This document shows positions 20,704-31,256 of a DNA stretch of 64,000 bases, piece after piece (the stretch's first letter is position 1; each line of letters opens with the position of its first letter). Source of the DNA: Novosphingobium sp. (GTDB lineage: Bacteria > Pseudomonadota > Alphaproteobacteria > Sphingomonadales > Sphingomonadaceae); the NCBI GenBank assembly GCA_017745295.1, contig JAGHZR010000008.1, forward strand, positions 1 through 64,000. The letters run 5' to 3'. A program made the translations under genes and the position numbers. A model generated the notes under the pieces. That model made no database searches. It was given only the letters and a program-made list of their open reading frames with translations, and was not told the origin of the DNA.

Positions 20704-22299
20704 ATGCGTATTGACCGCATGAACCGAACGAACATGAGGGGCGAGAGCCCGGATACGGCTGTCGAAGCCGATCTTCCCGTCTCGCAGCGAGCGCTCGCCC
20801 GGCGCGAATTTTCGGGCCTTCTGGCCCTCATGGCCGGGCTTGCCGCTTTCCCGCGCATGGCCGAGGCCGCCGTGCAGCCGAAATTCTCTGCGCCCACGCC
20901 GTTTTCCTGGGATAAGCTGGTCCAGCAGGCGCGCGCGCTTGCCGGGCGTCCCTGGGCCGAACCGACGACCTCGCCCCATGCCGCCGCCGATTTCGATGCG
21001 GCGGGCAAGCTGACCTATGGGCAGGCGCAGGCGCTCGGCGGCAATGTCCGCCTGTTCCCGACCACGCGCGGCACCTCGCCCCATGCGGTGAAGCTGCACC
21101 TTGTCGAGAACGGCGCGGCGCGCGAGCTTGTCGATGCGCGCGGGCTTTTCGTGGGCGGCAAGCAGGGCGATCCGGCGGGGTTCCGGGTCATGACAGCCGA
21201 CCAGCACTCGGACTGGATGGCCTATCTCGGGGCATCCTATTTCCGCGCTTCCGGCTCGCGCGACCAGTACGGGCTTTCGGCGCGCGGCATCGCCGTCGAC
21301 ACCGCGCTGCCCAAGGCGGAGGAGTTTCCCGCCTTCACCGAGTTCTGGATCGAGAACCTCGGCGGCGATCATGTGCGCATTCATGCGCTGCTCGACGGGC
21401 CGAGCGTGACCGGCGCCTATGCCTTCGACTGCCGCAAGGGAGCCGCAGGCGTGACGCAGGACGTGCGCGCGGCGCTGTTCTTCCGCCGCGACATCGAGCG
21501 CCTCGGCGGCGCGCCGATCACCAGCATGTTCTGGTACGACCAGTCCGACCCCGCCAAGCGCACGGACTGGCGCCCGGAAATCCACGATTCCGACGGTCTC
21601 GCCCTGTGGCCGGGTAGCGGCGAGCGCATCTGGATGCCGCTTTCCAATCCTTCGGTGAACCGCACCAACGCCTTGCGCGCCGATCATGTGAAGGCCTTCG
21701 GGCTGCTCCAGCGCGACCAGACGTTCGACCACTATCAGGACGACGGCGCCTTCTACGACCGCCGCCCCTCGCTCTGGGTCGAGCCGCAGGGGGACTGGGG
21801 CACGGGCACGGTCATGCTTTACCGAATGCCCACCGATGCCGAGACGCAGGACAATATCGCCGCCTTCTGGGTATCGGACCAGCCCGCAAAGGCTGGAGAG
21901 AACCGTGAGTTCGCCTATCGCCTCACCTGGACCTCGCAGGACCCCAGCGCCGGGACCGCCGCGCGCTGCGTGGACAGCTGGCAGGGCCGCGCCGGGCGAC
22001 CGGGCGACACCCCGACTTCGCAGGAAGCGCGCAAGTTCGTGTTCGATTTCGAAGGCCCGGCGCTGAAGGGCCTCACCCGCGACAGCGGGGTCACGGCGGC
22101 GACCAACCTGCCGCCCAAGGCGCTGCTCCATTCCGCCGCCTATCCGGTGGCCGGACAGGAAGGCCGCTGGCGGGTGACGCTGGACGTGCTGCCCTCGGCT
22201 GTGCCTTCGCCCGAATTCAGGTTATATATAAAGCGGGCCAGTAAATCGGAGGGCGACCAAGCGCTCAGCGAGACGGTGATCCAGGGAATTCAGCCATGA
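20704..22299 (+). CDS. periplasmic glucan biosynthesis protein OpgD/OpgG (MdoG family)
   Basis: RREFSGLLALMAGLAAFPRMAEAA (Tat-like signal), FSWDKLVQQARALAGRPW, family-typical C-terminal domain. Confidence 0.9.
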   Translation: MRIDRMNRTNMRGESPDTAVEADLPVSQRALARREFSGLLALMAGLAAFPRMAEAAVQPKFSAPTPFSWDKLVQQARALAGRPWAEPTTSPHAAADFDAAGKLTYGQAQALGGNVRLFPTTRGTSPHAVKLHLVENGAARELVDARGLFVGGKQGDPAGFRVMTADQHSDWMAYLGASYFRASGSRDQYGLSARGIAVDTALPKAEEFPAFTEFWIENLGGDHVRIHALLDGPSVTGAYAFDCRKGAAGVTQDVRAALFFRRDIERLGGAPITSMFWYDQSDPAKRTDWRPEIHDSDGLALWPGSGERIWMPLSNPSVNRTNALRADHVKAFGLLQRDQTFDHYQDDGAFYDRRPSLWVEPQGDWGTGTVMLYRMPTDAETQDNIAAFWVSDQPAKAGENREFAYRLTWTSQDPSAGTAARCVDSWQGRAGRPGDTPTSQEARKFVFDFEGPALKGLTRDSGVTAATNLPPKALLHSAAYPVAGQEGRWRVTLDVLPSAVPSPEFRLYIKRASKSEGDQALSETVIQGIQP

Positions 22300-24116
22300 A
22301 CCGCGCCCTCAACCCGCTTCCGGCGGAAGCGCCGCTGGCAATGCCGATCCAGGACCTCGACGGCATCGCACCGGGCACCATTGCCGTCGCCACCAGTCCG
22401 CACGGCATGCTGGTGAAGCGCCTGCTGCTGATCGCACTCACCGCCACGATCGGCCTTGCCGCGTCGAGCGAAGTCCGCTTCGCGCTGTCGCGCGACGGTC
22501 TCGGCGTGATCGACGTGATCCTGCTGCTGTTCTTCGTGCCTCTGTTCTGCTGGATTTCGTTCGGCTTCGTCACCTCGACCATAGGCTTCCTCCAGCTCAT
22601 CAGCGGCAAGCATCCCGGCTTCACCGCGATCCCCAGCCCGGCCTCCTCGCTGCGGCACCGTACCGCCGTGCTGATGCCGGTCTACAACGAGAGCGTCGAG
22701 GCGACGTTCGGCCGCGTGCGGGCGATGACCAATTCCATCGCGGCAGCGGGCGCGGCGGAGTGGATCGACTTCTTCGTCCTCAGCGATTCCAATGCCTTCC
22801 ACGGCAAGCGCGAGGAAGCCGCCTGGCGCGAGATCGCCGCCGAAGCGCCGATCCATGTCTATTACCGTCGCCGTGAGAAGAACATCGCGCGAAAGCCCGG
22901 CAATATCGCCGAATGGGTCCAGCGCTTCGGCGGCGCTTACGAGAACATGCTGATCCTCGACGCCGACTCGCTGATGAGCGGCGACGCCATCGTCGGCATG
23001 GCGGCGATCATGGAGGAGCGGTCCTCGATCGGCCTGCTCCAGACCGTGCCGATGATCATCAACGCCAAGACCGTGTTCCAGCGCTGGATGCGCTTCGCCA
23101 GCGAGGCCTATGGGCCGATCGCCTCGGCGGGGCTGCTCTGGTGGTCGGGCGCGGAATCGAACTTCTGGGGCCACAACGCCATCGTCCGCACCCGTGCCTT
23201 CGCCGAGGCCTGCGGGCTGCCGGAGCTGCCGGGCAAGCCGCCGTTCGGCGGACACATCCTCAGCCACGACATGCTGGAATCGGCGCTGCTGCGCCGCCGC
23301 GGCTGGGCCGTGCACATGGTGATGATCGACGGCAGCTACGAGGAATTCCCGCCCACCATCGTCGATCACGCGATCCGCGACCGGCGCTGGATGCAGGGCA
23401 ATCTCCAGCATCTGCGCCTGCTCGACGCCTCGGGCCTGCACTGGGCGAGCCGCCTGCACCTGCTGATCGGTGCTTCGGCCTATCTGACCTCGCCAGGCTG
23501 GCTGCTGCTGCTCATCACTTCGATCGCGCAGGCCGCCGCCAGCAAGGGCGGGCAAATCCTCGGCGTGGTGACGCCGCCGAGCGTGCTCTGGCTCACCGTG
23601 CTGCTGCTGTTCGGGCCGAAGGCAATGGGCACGATCTGGGTCCTCGCCGACAGGACGCGCCGCCGCAGCTTCGGCGGTTTCAGCGGCGTCCTGCGCACGG
23701 TCGCGCTGGAAGTGCCACTGGCGATCCTGCTGGCGCCGGTGACGATGGTCATGCAGGTCAAGGCGCTGGTTGGCCTCGCGCTCGGCATTCCCGTGCACTG
23801 GAACACGCAGGACCGCGACGCCCGCCGCATTTCCGTGCGTGAGGTCCTGCCCGATCTCAAGGAGCATATTGCGCTCGGTGTGCTCTTCGCGGCGACGGTG
23901 TTCATCGATCCGGTGACGGCGCTGTGGCTCTCGCCGCTGACCCTGGGCTTGCTCGCCTCGCCCTGGCTCATCAGCCTGACGTCCAGCCAGCAGATCGGCG
24001 AGCGGGCCGAGCGCCACGGCTACTTCCGCGTGCCCGCGCCGACGATCGACGATCCGATCGAACATGCCAACGATGATGTCGAAGAGGGCGGCACGCCGCC
24101 GCTGGTGATCGGGTGA
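22296..24116 (+). CDS. opgH: glucans biosynthesis glucosyltransferase
   Basis: 606 aa GT2 with TM helices; MPVYNE, LDADSLMSG, FWGHNAIVRTRAF, RDRRWMQGNLQHL; ATGA overlap. Confidence 0.93.
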   Translation: MNRALNPLPAEAPLAMPIQDLDGIAPGTIAVATSPHGMLVKRLLLIALTATIGLAASSEVRFALSRDGLGVIDVILLLFFVPLFCWISFGFVTSTIGFLQLISGKHPGFTAIPSPASSLRHRTAVLMPVYNESVEATFGRVRAMTNSIAAAGAAEWIDFFVLSDSNAFHGKREEAAWREIAAEAPIHVYYRRREKNIARKPGNIAEWVQRFGGAYENMLILDADSLMSGDAIVGMAAIMEERSSIGLLQTVPMIINAKTVFQRWMRFASEAYGPIASAGLLWWSGAESNFWGHNAIVRTRAFAEACGLPELPGKPPFGGHILSHDMLESALLRRRGWAVHMVMIDGSYEEFPPTIVDHAIRDRRWMQGNLQHLRLLDASGLHWASRLHLLIGASAYLTSPGWLLLLITSIAQAAASKGGQILGVVTPPSVLWLTVLLLFGPKAMGTIWVLADRTRRRSFGGFSGVLRTVALEVPLAILLAPVTMVMQVKALVGLALGIPVHWNTQDRDARRISVREVLPDLKEHIALGVLFAATVFIDPVTALWLSPLTLGLLASPWLISLTSSQQIGERAERHGYFRVPAPTIDDPIEHANDDVEEGGTPPLVIG

Positions 24117-24123
24117 GATGAGC

Positions 24124-24244
24124 CGTCGTCCCGGACTTGATCCGGGACCGCTGGCCTCGCCTCACCGCGCTCTCGGCGGGGTGCTTTCCTGAGGGGCTGC
24201 TCCTAAAGAATTGCCAGCGGTCCCGGATCAAGTCCGGGACGACG
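24124..24244. repeat. perfect 32-bp inverted repeat (REP-like) between convergent genes
   Basis: CGTCGTCCCGGACTTGATCCGGGACCGCTGGC (24124-24155) and its exact reverse complement (24213-24244), 57-bp spacer. Confidence 0.9.
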
Positions 24245-24246
24245 GG

Positions 24247-25134
24247 CTAGGCGCTCGCCTCCGCTAACCTTGCAGGCAGGTTGGCCCGCAAATGCGCCAC
24301 CAATGCGCCGACTTTGGGCGAAAGATGGCGGCGCTGCGGATAGACCGCCCAGATCGGCTCCTCCTCCGGGGCGAGGTCGGTCAGCACCGGGTCCAGCCGT
24401 CCCGCCGCGACGTGATCGCCCAGATAGAAGGCGGGCAACTGGCATAGCCCCATGCCCGCCAGTGCCGCTTCCAGCAGGGCATTGCCGCTGTTGCAGCGCC
24501 AGCGGCCTTGCGGGCGGAAGGTCTTGCCCCCCGTGAAATGCCACTGCGCCGCCGAACCGACGAGGCATTCGTGGTGCCTGAGGTCCGCGAGGTCCTGCGG
24601 CCGCCCATGCGCATCGAGGTACGCGGGCGAGGCCAGCGTCACCAGCGCCCGGCTGGCCACGCGCGTCGCCACCAGCCGAGAATCGTCGAGATGCCCGGTG
24701 CGGATGGCCAGATCGTACCCTGCCGCGATCAGGTCCACGAGCGCGTTGTCGAGGTCCAGCGTCACCGAGATCGCCGGATAGGCCTGCGACAGTTCGCGCA
24801 CCAGTGGCGCCACGAACTTCTCGCCCAGCGCGTAGGAACAGGTGACGCGGAGGTGCCCGCGCGGCTCACCCTGGGAGGTGATGGCGGCAATCGCCTCGTC
24901 CCGCTCCTCGATCAGGCGGCGGCAGGTTTCGAGGAAGATCTGCCCCGTTTCCGTCAGCCGCAGGGTGCGCGTTGTGCGCAGCATCAGCTGGACCTGCAGC
25001 CGCGTTTCCAGCCGCGCCAGCGCCCGGCTCATATGCGTGACGCTGGCGCCATAGGCCTCCGCCGCCAGCGTGAAGCTGCCGTGGCGGGCCACCATCACGA
25101 ATTCCTCGATACCATCCCACTGGCCCAGCATCAT
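24247..25134 (-). CDS. LysR-family transcriptional regulator
   Basis: [53 protein letters not shown]. Confidence 0.9.
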   Translation of the reverse strand: MMLGQWDGIEEFVMVARHGSFTLAAEAYGASVTHMSRALARLETRLQVQLMLRTTRTLRLTETGQIFLETCRRLIEERDEAIAAITSQGEPRGHLRVTCSYALGEKFVAPLVRELSQAYPAISVTLDLDNALVDLIAAGYDLAIRTGHLDDSRLVATRVASRALVTLASPAYLDAHGRPQDLADLRHHECLVGSAAQWHFTGGKTFRPQGRWRCNSGNALLEAALAGMGLCQLPAFYLGDHVAAGRLDPVLTDLAPEEEPIWAVYPQRRHLSPKVGALVAHLRANLPARLAEASA

Positions 25135-25146
25135 TGTCCCCGTATG

Positions 25147-25180
25147 GTGATAATACTTTTCAGAACGGGCGCTTTATCAC
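25147..25180. promoter_or_regulatory. candidate operator in lysR/frmA divergent region
   Basis: perfect inverted repeat GTGATAA (25147-25153) / TTATCAC (25174-25180). Confidence 0.35.
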
Positions 25181-25230
25181 AGAACTCGCCGGTCCTACAA
25201 AGCGCGCCAGCAGTTCAAGGAGCATACCCC

Positions 25231-26343
25231 ATGAAGACCCGCGCCGCCGTTGCCTTCGAGGCGAAGAAGCCGCTCGAAATCGTCGAACTCGATCTTGAAG
25301 GCCCCAAGGCCGGCGAAGTCCTGGTCGAGATCATGGCCACCGGCATCTGCCACACCGATGCCTACACGCTGGACGGTTTCGACAGCGAAGGCATCTTCCC
25401 TTCGGTGCTGGGCCACGAAGGCGCCGGCATCGTGCGCGAAGTGGGCGCGGGCGTCACCTCGGTGGTGCCGGGCGACCACGTGATCCCGCTCTACACCCCG
25501 GAATGCCGCCAGTGTAAGTCGTGCCTCTCGGGCAAGACCAACCTCTGCACCGCGATCCGCGCCACGCAGGGCAAGGGCCTGATGCCGGACGGCACCACGC
25601 GCTTTTCCTACAAGGGCCAGCCGATCTACCACTACATGGGCTGCTCGACTTTCTCGAACTTCACCGTGCTGCCCGAGATCGCCGTCGCCAAGATCCGTGA
25701 GGACGCGCCGTTCCAGTCGTCCTGCTACATCGGTTGCGGCGTCACCACCGGCGTCGGCGCGGTGATCAACACCGCCAAAGTGCAGGTGGGCGACAACGTG
25801 GTGGTCTTCGGCCTTGGCGGCATCGGCCTCAACGTGATCCAGGGCGCGCGCCTTGCTGGCGCCAACAAGATCATCGGCGTGGACATCAACCCGGACCGCG
25901 AGGAGTGGGGCCGTCGCTTCGGCATGACCGACTTCCTCAACACCAAGGGCATGAGCCGCGAGGACGTGGTCGCCAGGATCGTGCTGATGACCGATGGCGG
26001 CGCGGACTACACCTTCGACGCCACCGGCAATACCGAAGTGATGCGCACCGCGCTGGAAGCCTGCCATCGCGGCTGGGGCACCTCGATCATCATCGGCGTG
26101 GCCGAAGCGGGCAAGACCATCGAGACGCGCCCGTTCCAGCTCGTAACCGGCCGTAACTGGCGCGGCACCGCGTTCGGCGGCGCCAAGGGCCGTACCGACG
26201 TGCCGAAGATCGTCGACATGTACATGACCGGCAAGATCGAGATCGACCCGATGATCACCCACGTCATGGGCCTCGAAGAGATCAACACCGCCTTCGACCT
26301 GATGCACGAAGGCAAGTCGATCCGTTCGGTCGTCGTCTTCTGA
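25231..26343 (+). CDS. frmA: S-(hydroxymethyl)glutathione dehydrogenase / class III alcohol dehydrogenase
   Basis: 370 aa; [46 protein letters not shown]. Confidence 0.96.
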   Translation: MKTRAAVAFEAKKPLEIVELDLEGPKAGEVLVEIMATGICHTDAYTLDGFDSEGIFPSVLGHEGAGIVREVGAGVTSVVPGDHVIPLYTPECRQCKSCLSGKTNLCTAIRATQGKGLMPDGTTRFSYKGQPIYHYMGCSTFSNFTVLPEIAVAKIREDAPFQSSCYIGCGVTTGVGAVINTAKVQVGDNVVVFGLGGIGLNVIQGARLAGANKIIGVDINPDREEWGRRFGMTDFLNTKGMSREDVVARIVLMTDGGADYTFDATGNTEVMRTALEACHRGWGTSIIIGVAEAGKTIETRPFQLVTGRNWRGTAFGGAKGRTDVPKIVDMYMTGKIEIDPMITHVMGLEEINTAFDLMHEGKSIRSVVVF

Positions 26344-27173
26344 TGGAGACGGTTTCGACCAACCGGGCCTTCGGCGGGGTGCAGGGTGTCTACACCCACG
26401 CCTCCGCCGAGACGGGCACGCCTATGACTTTCTCGGTCTTCGTGCCCGAGCATGCCCCGGGTACGAAGCTGCCGGTACTGTGGTATCTCTCGGGCCTGAC
26501 CTGCACCCACGCCAACGTTACCGAAAAGGGCGAATTCCGCCGCGCCTGCGCCGAACATGGCGTGATCTTCGTCGCGCCGGATACCTCCCCACGCGGCGAC
26601 GATGTGCCGGACGACGAAGGCTACGACTTCGGCAAGGGCGCGGGCTTCTACGTCGATGCGACGGAGGAACCGTGGAGCGCAAACTTCCGCATGCGCTCCT
26701 ACATCGAGACCGAGCTTCCCGCCGTGATCGCCGAGCACTTCCCCGCAGACATGGCGCGGCAAGGCATTACCGGCCACTCGATGGGCGGCCACGGCGCGCT
26801 GACGATCGCACTGCGTGATCCGTCGCGCTTCCGCTCGGTCAGTGCCTTTGCGCCGATCGTCTCGCCGCTGAACTGCCCCTGGGGTGAGAAGGCGCTGACA
26901 GGCTATATCGGTGCGAATCGTGCGGCATGGCGCGAATACGACGCCTGCGCGCTGATCGAAGACGGCGCGCGTCTGCCGGACCTGCTGGTGGATCAGGGGA
27001 CTGCCGACGGCTTCCTTGAAGGCCAACTGAAAACGCACCTGCTGGAAGAGGCTTGCGCCGAGGCCGGGCAGCCTGCGACGATCCGGATGCAGGAGGGTTA
27101 CGATCACTCCTACTACTTCATCTCCAGCTTCATGCCTGAGCATATCGGCTGGCATGCGGAGCGGTTGAAGTAA
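26343..27173 (+). CDS. fghA: S-formylglutathione hydrolase
   Basis: 276 aa; LSGLTCTHANVTEKGEFRRACAEHG, GHSMGGHGAL, DHSYYFISSF. Confidence 0.95.
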   Translation: METVSTNRAFGGVQGVYTHASAETGTPMTFSVFVPEHAPGTKLPVLWYLSGLTCTHANVTEKGEFRRACAEHGVIFVAPDTSPRGDDVPDDEGYDFGKGAGFYVDATEEPWSANFRMRSYIETELPAVIAEHFPADMARQGITGHSMGGHGALTIALRDPSRFRSVSAFAPIVSPLNCPWGEKALTGYIGANRAAWREYDACALIEDGARLPDLLVDQGTADGFLEGQLKTHLLEEACAEAGQPATIRMQEGYDHSYYFISSFMPEHIGWHAERLK

Positions 27174-27174
27174 A

Positions 27175-27291
27175 AAGAGGAAGTCCCGGGGGATGATCCC
27201 CCGGACCCTCGGAATGTCCACGCCGCGCGCGGCCTATCCGTTGTGCGCTCCTTGCGGCGCAGGCTTTATCACGTCTTCCGACGCAATCGGC
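27175..27291 (+). repeat. two-hairpin 3'-UTR repeat, copy C (3'-truncated)
   Basis: 5' hairpin CCGGGGGATGATCCCCCGG (27186-27204), core GACCCTCGGAATGTC...GCGCTCCTTGCGGC; canonical 3' hairpin absent, followed by TCGGCGCGCC/GGCGCGCCGA hairpin 27287-27320. Confidence 0.85.
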
Positions 27292-27352
27292 GCGCCAACC
27301 GCGAGTGCGGGGCGCGCCGAGAAATTCACTGTCGAGCCGCCACCCCAACTTT

Positions 27353-27438
27353 CGTCATTGCGAGGAGGCGAAGCCGACGAAGCAATCCAGAGTGGTGCAG
27401 AACCGCCCGTGGATTGCTTCGCTACGCTCGCAATGACG
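27353..27438. repeat. second REP-like inverted repeat family
   Basis: CGTCATTGCGAGgaggcgaagccgacGAAGCAATCCA ... TGGATTGCTTCgctacgCTCGCAATGACG. Confidence 0.85.
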
Positions 27439-27447
27439 ATAATCGGG

Positions 27448-28990
<1,543 letters not shown>

Positions 28991-29079
28991 CACGTGCTCT
29001 CCTGCATTATCGGAATTTCAGGCCGTCATTCTAGGCCCGAGACCGCAGGAAAGGCGAAGGGGATTGGCCTGAAAGGGTA

Positions 29080-29520
29080 TTAGTTCTGGCTAATCGTGGT
29101 CTCGGCGGAGGCGCTGTCGGGGACATTGCGCATCCAGTCGGCGAGGCGGGCCATCGACTCGTAGATGGCGGCGCGCGCCGCTTCGTCGGCCACGGTTTCG
29201 GCGAGGGCGCCGCGCATGCAGAGCAGCCAGGCATCGCGCGCGGCGGAGTCGATCGGCACCCGCATGTGGCGCTGGCGCATGCGCGGATGGCCGCGCACCG
29301 GCGAGAACAGTGCCGGGCCGCCGAGCCATTCGGAGAGGTAGTCCTTCAGCACCTGTCCCAGCGGGGCGAGGTCTTGCGGGTGCATGGCGCGGATCGTGCG
29401 GGCTTCGTCCAACTGGTCCATGCGCGCGTAGAAGCTATCGACGAGGGCGTCGATGGTCGCGGCGCCGCCGATGCGGTCGTATAGGCTGGTCTCGGTCATC
29501 GTGGCGGCGTCTTCGGGCAT
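29080..29520 (-). CDS. group II truncated hemoglobin-like protein
   Basis: SLYDRIGGAATIDALVDSFYARM, YLSEWLGGPALFSPVRGHPRMRQRHMRVPI. Confidence 0.88.
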   Translation of the reverse strand: MPEDAATMTETSLYDRIGGAATIDALVDSFYARMDQLDEARTIRAMHPQDLAPLGQVLKDYLSEWLGGPALFSPVRGHPRMRQRHMRVPIDSAARDAWLLCMRGALAETVADEAARAAIYESMARLADWMRNVPDSASAETTISQN

Positions 29521-29560
29521 AGCGGCCCCCGGTTCAAGTCCGATCGGTGTTCAAGCCCCG

Positions 29561-30202
29561 TCAGCCGCCTGCGAGATCGTCGCCCAGGCCCACCTGCTTG
29601 CCGCGCGTGATATAGACCTTGTCGCCGATCTTCGTCGTACCGAACAGCTTGGCGGCGAAGTCCACCGGCATGCCCACGCAGCCGTGGCTGGCGTAGCCCA
29701 ATGCGACGTCCGAGCCGTGCAGGGTGATGCCGTCGTTGGTCAGCCGCTGCATGTAGGGCATCGGCGCGCCGGTATAGATGTTGGAGACGTGGTCCTTGTC
29801 CTTCTCGGTGATCGGGAAGACGCCGAGCGGGGTGGGCGTGTCCCCGGTGCCGAGCAGCACCGCGCTCGTGCCGATCTCGTAGCCGCCCCGGAACACCGAG
29901 ATCACCCGCGCGTCGAGATCGACGGTCATCACGATCGGCCCGGCGGGGACGTTGGCCTCGTCCCAGTGCCATTCGCCGTACTTGATCGCGCCCTCGATCG
30001 GCAGGATGCGCTTGATGACGAACGGTTCGTCCTTGGGCGGCACGGAAGGCTTGGGGGAGGGCTGGGGGGCGGGCTTTATGGGGATTGCTGCGGCGATCCG
30101 GTGCGGGACCGGCGCGGCGGGTTTCGAGGAGGACAGCGCGAAGACGCCGACGATCACGGCAATCGCGAGTACACCGGAGGCGAGCAGGAGGCGGGCGTTC
30201 AC
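29561..30202 (-). CDS. L,D-transpeptidase (YkuD domain)
   Basis: N-terminal signal/TM, YTGAPMPYMQRLTNDGITLHGSDVALGYASHGCVGMP catalytic motif. Confidence 0.9.
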   Translation of the reverse strand: MNARLLLASGVLAIAVIVGVFALSSSKPAAPVPHRIAAAIPIKPAPQPSPKPSVPPKDEPFVIKRILPIEGAIKYGEWHWDEANVPAGPIVMTVDLDARVISVFRGGYEIGTSAVLLGTGDTPTPLGVFPITEKDKDHVSNIYTGAPMPYMQRLTNDGITLHGSDVALGYASHGCVGMPVDFAAKLFGTTKIGDKVYITRGKQVGLGDDLAGG

Positions 30203-30366
30203 GGGAAGAGATGTCCTGTCGGTTCGGCGGCTTTCACGCGGCCATCATCGCGCAAGGTCGCCGCGATTGCCAGTCCGTCGCCAGCGCTGTCCCGAGAGGG
30301 GACTGGCTGGGGGTGAAAGTTAATGCTGAGTGGGCAGGCGCGCCTGATCGTTCGATCAAAACACCT

Positions 30367-30461
30367 CGTCATCCCCGCGAAGGCGGGGATCCCGCTTCTT
30401 CCTGCGGCATAGCGAAAGGTCGGAAAAAGGCAGCGGGGTCCCCGCCTTCGCGGGGACGACG
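30367..30461. repeat. third REP-like inverted repeat (28/30 bp arms)
   Basis: CGTCATCCCCGCGAAGGCGGGGATCCCGCT / AGCGGGGTCCCCGCCTTCGCGGGGACGACG. Confidence 0.85.
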
Positions 30462-30486
30462 AAATGTTCGTCGTTGGTTTGGGGCT

Positions 30487-31143
30487 TTAACTCTCATCGC
30501 CATCCCGCGCGGCGATGCCTTCGCGCAGGATCGAGTTCGCCAGCTCGGCAAGCCCCTCCGGCGTGCCCTCGTTCGACCAGACCGCATAGCGCAGGCCGAG
30601 AAACACGTTCATCCCCATGATCGCCCAGGCATGGGCCTCGCCCAACCCCTCGCGCAGCTCGCCCTTGCGGGTGCCCTCGGCGAGGCGCTCGCGGATGCGG
30701 CGGGCGGTCGATTCGTAGTGGAGGCGGAAGGCGGCGGGATCGACGAACTCGCTCTCGTCGATGATGCGGTAGATTTCCTTGTGCTCGCGGGCGAAGCGCA
30801 GGAAGGCGGTGAGGGCGGCCTGCTCGGTTTCGAGCGCGGGAAGCGGCTCGCGCAGCGCTTCCCGCGCTGCCTGCTTCACTTTGCCGGAGAGGTCGTCCAC
30901 CAGCGCGCGGAAGATTTCGTCCTTGGAATCGAAGTAGGTATAGAAGCTGCCGAGTGCGGTTCCGGCGCGCCGGGTGATCCCGGTTATCGAGGCTTCGTGA
31001 AAGCCGTTCTCGCCGAATTCGACGGCGGCGGCATCCAGCAGCTTGCGCAAGGTGCGCCGTCCGCGTTCCGTGCGCGGAACTTTGGCTGAAATCGCCGGTT
31101 CCCGCGAGTCTTCCCGATCCTGAGGCGCTTTATCTGTGGTCAC
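30487..31143 (-). CDS. TetR-family transcriptional regulator
   Basis: RRTLRKLLDAAAVEFGENGFHEASITGITRRAGTALGSFYTYFDSKDEIF; GTG start at 31143 likely, ORF open further upstream. Confidence 0.85.
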   Translation of the reverse strand: MTTDKAPQDREDSREPAISAKVPRTERGRRTLRKLLDAAAVEFGENGFHEASITGITRRAGTALGSFYTYFDSKDEIFRALVDDLSGKVKQAAREALREPLPALETEQAALTAFLRFAREHKEIYRIIDESEFVDPAAFRLHYESTARRIRERLAEGTRKGELREGLGEAHAWAIMGMNVFLGLRYAVWSNEGTPEGLAELANSILREGIAARDGDES

Positions 31144-31182
31144 AAAGTCACAGCTAGACCCGGATCGCTGCCATGGCAAACC

Positions 31183-31194
31183 TTCAATATTGAA
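31183..31194. promoter_or_regulatory. candidate TetR operator palindrome
   Basis: TTCAATATTGAA perfect palindrome in the tetR/TonB-receptor divergent region. Confidence 0.4.
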
Positions 31195-31256
31195 AGGTGG
31201 TTCATGTTTCGATATCGAGAGAGCAACACCAGCAGAGTGTGATGGGAGTTTCAGCG

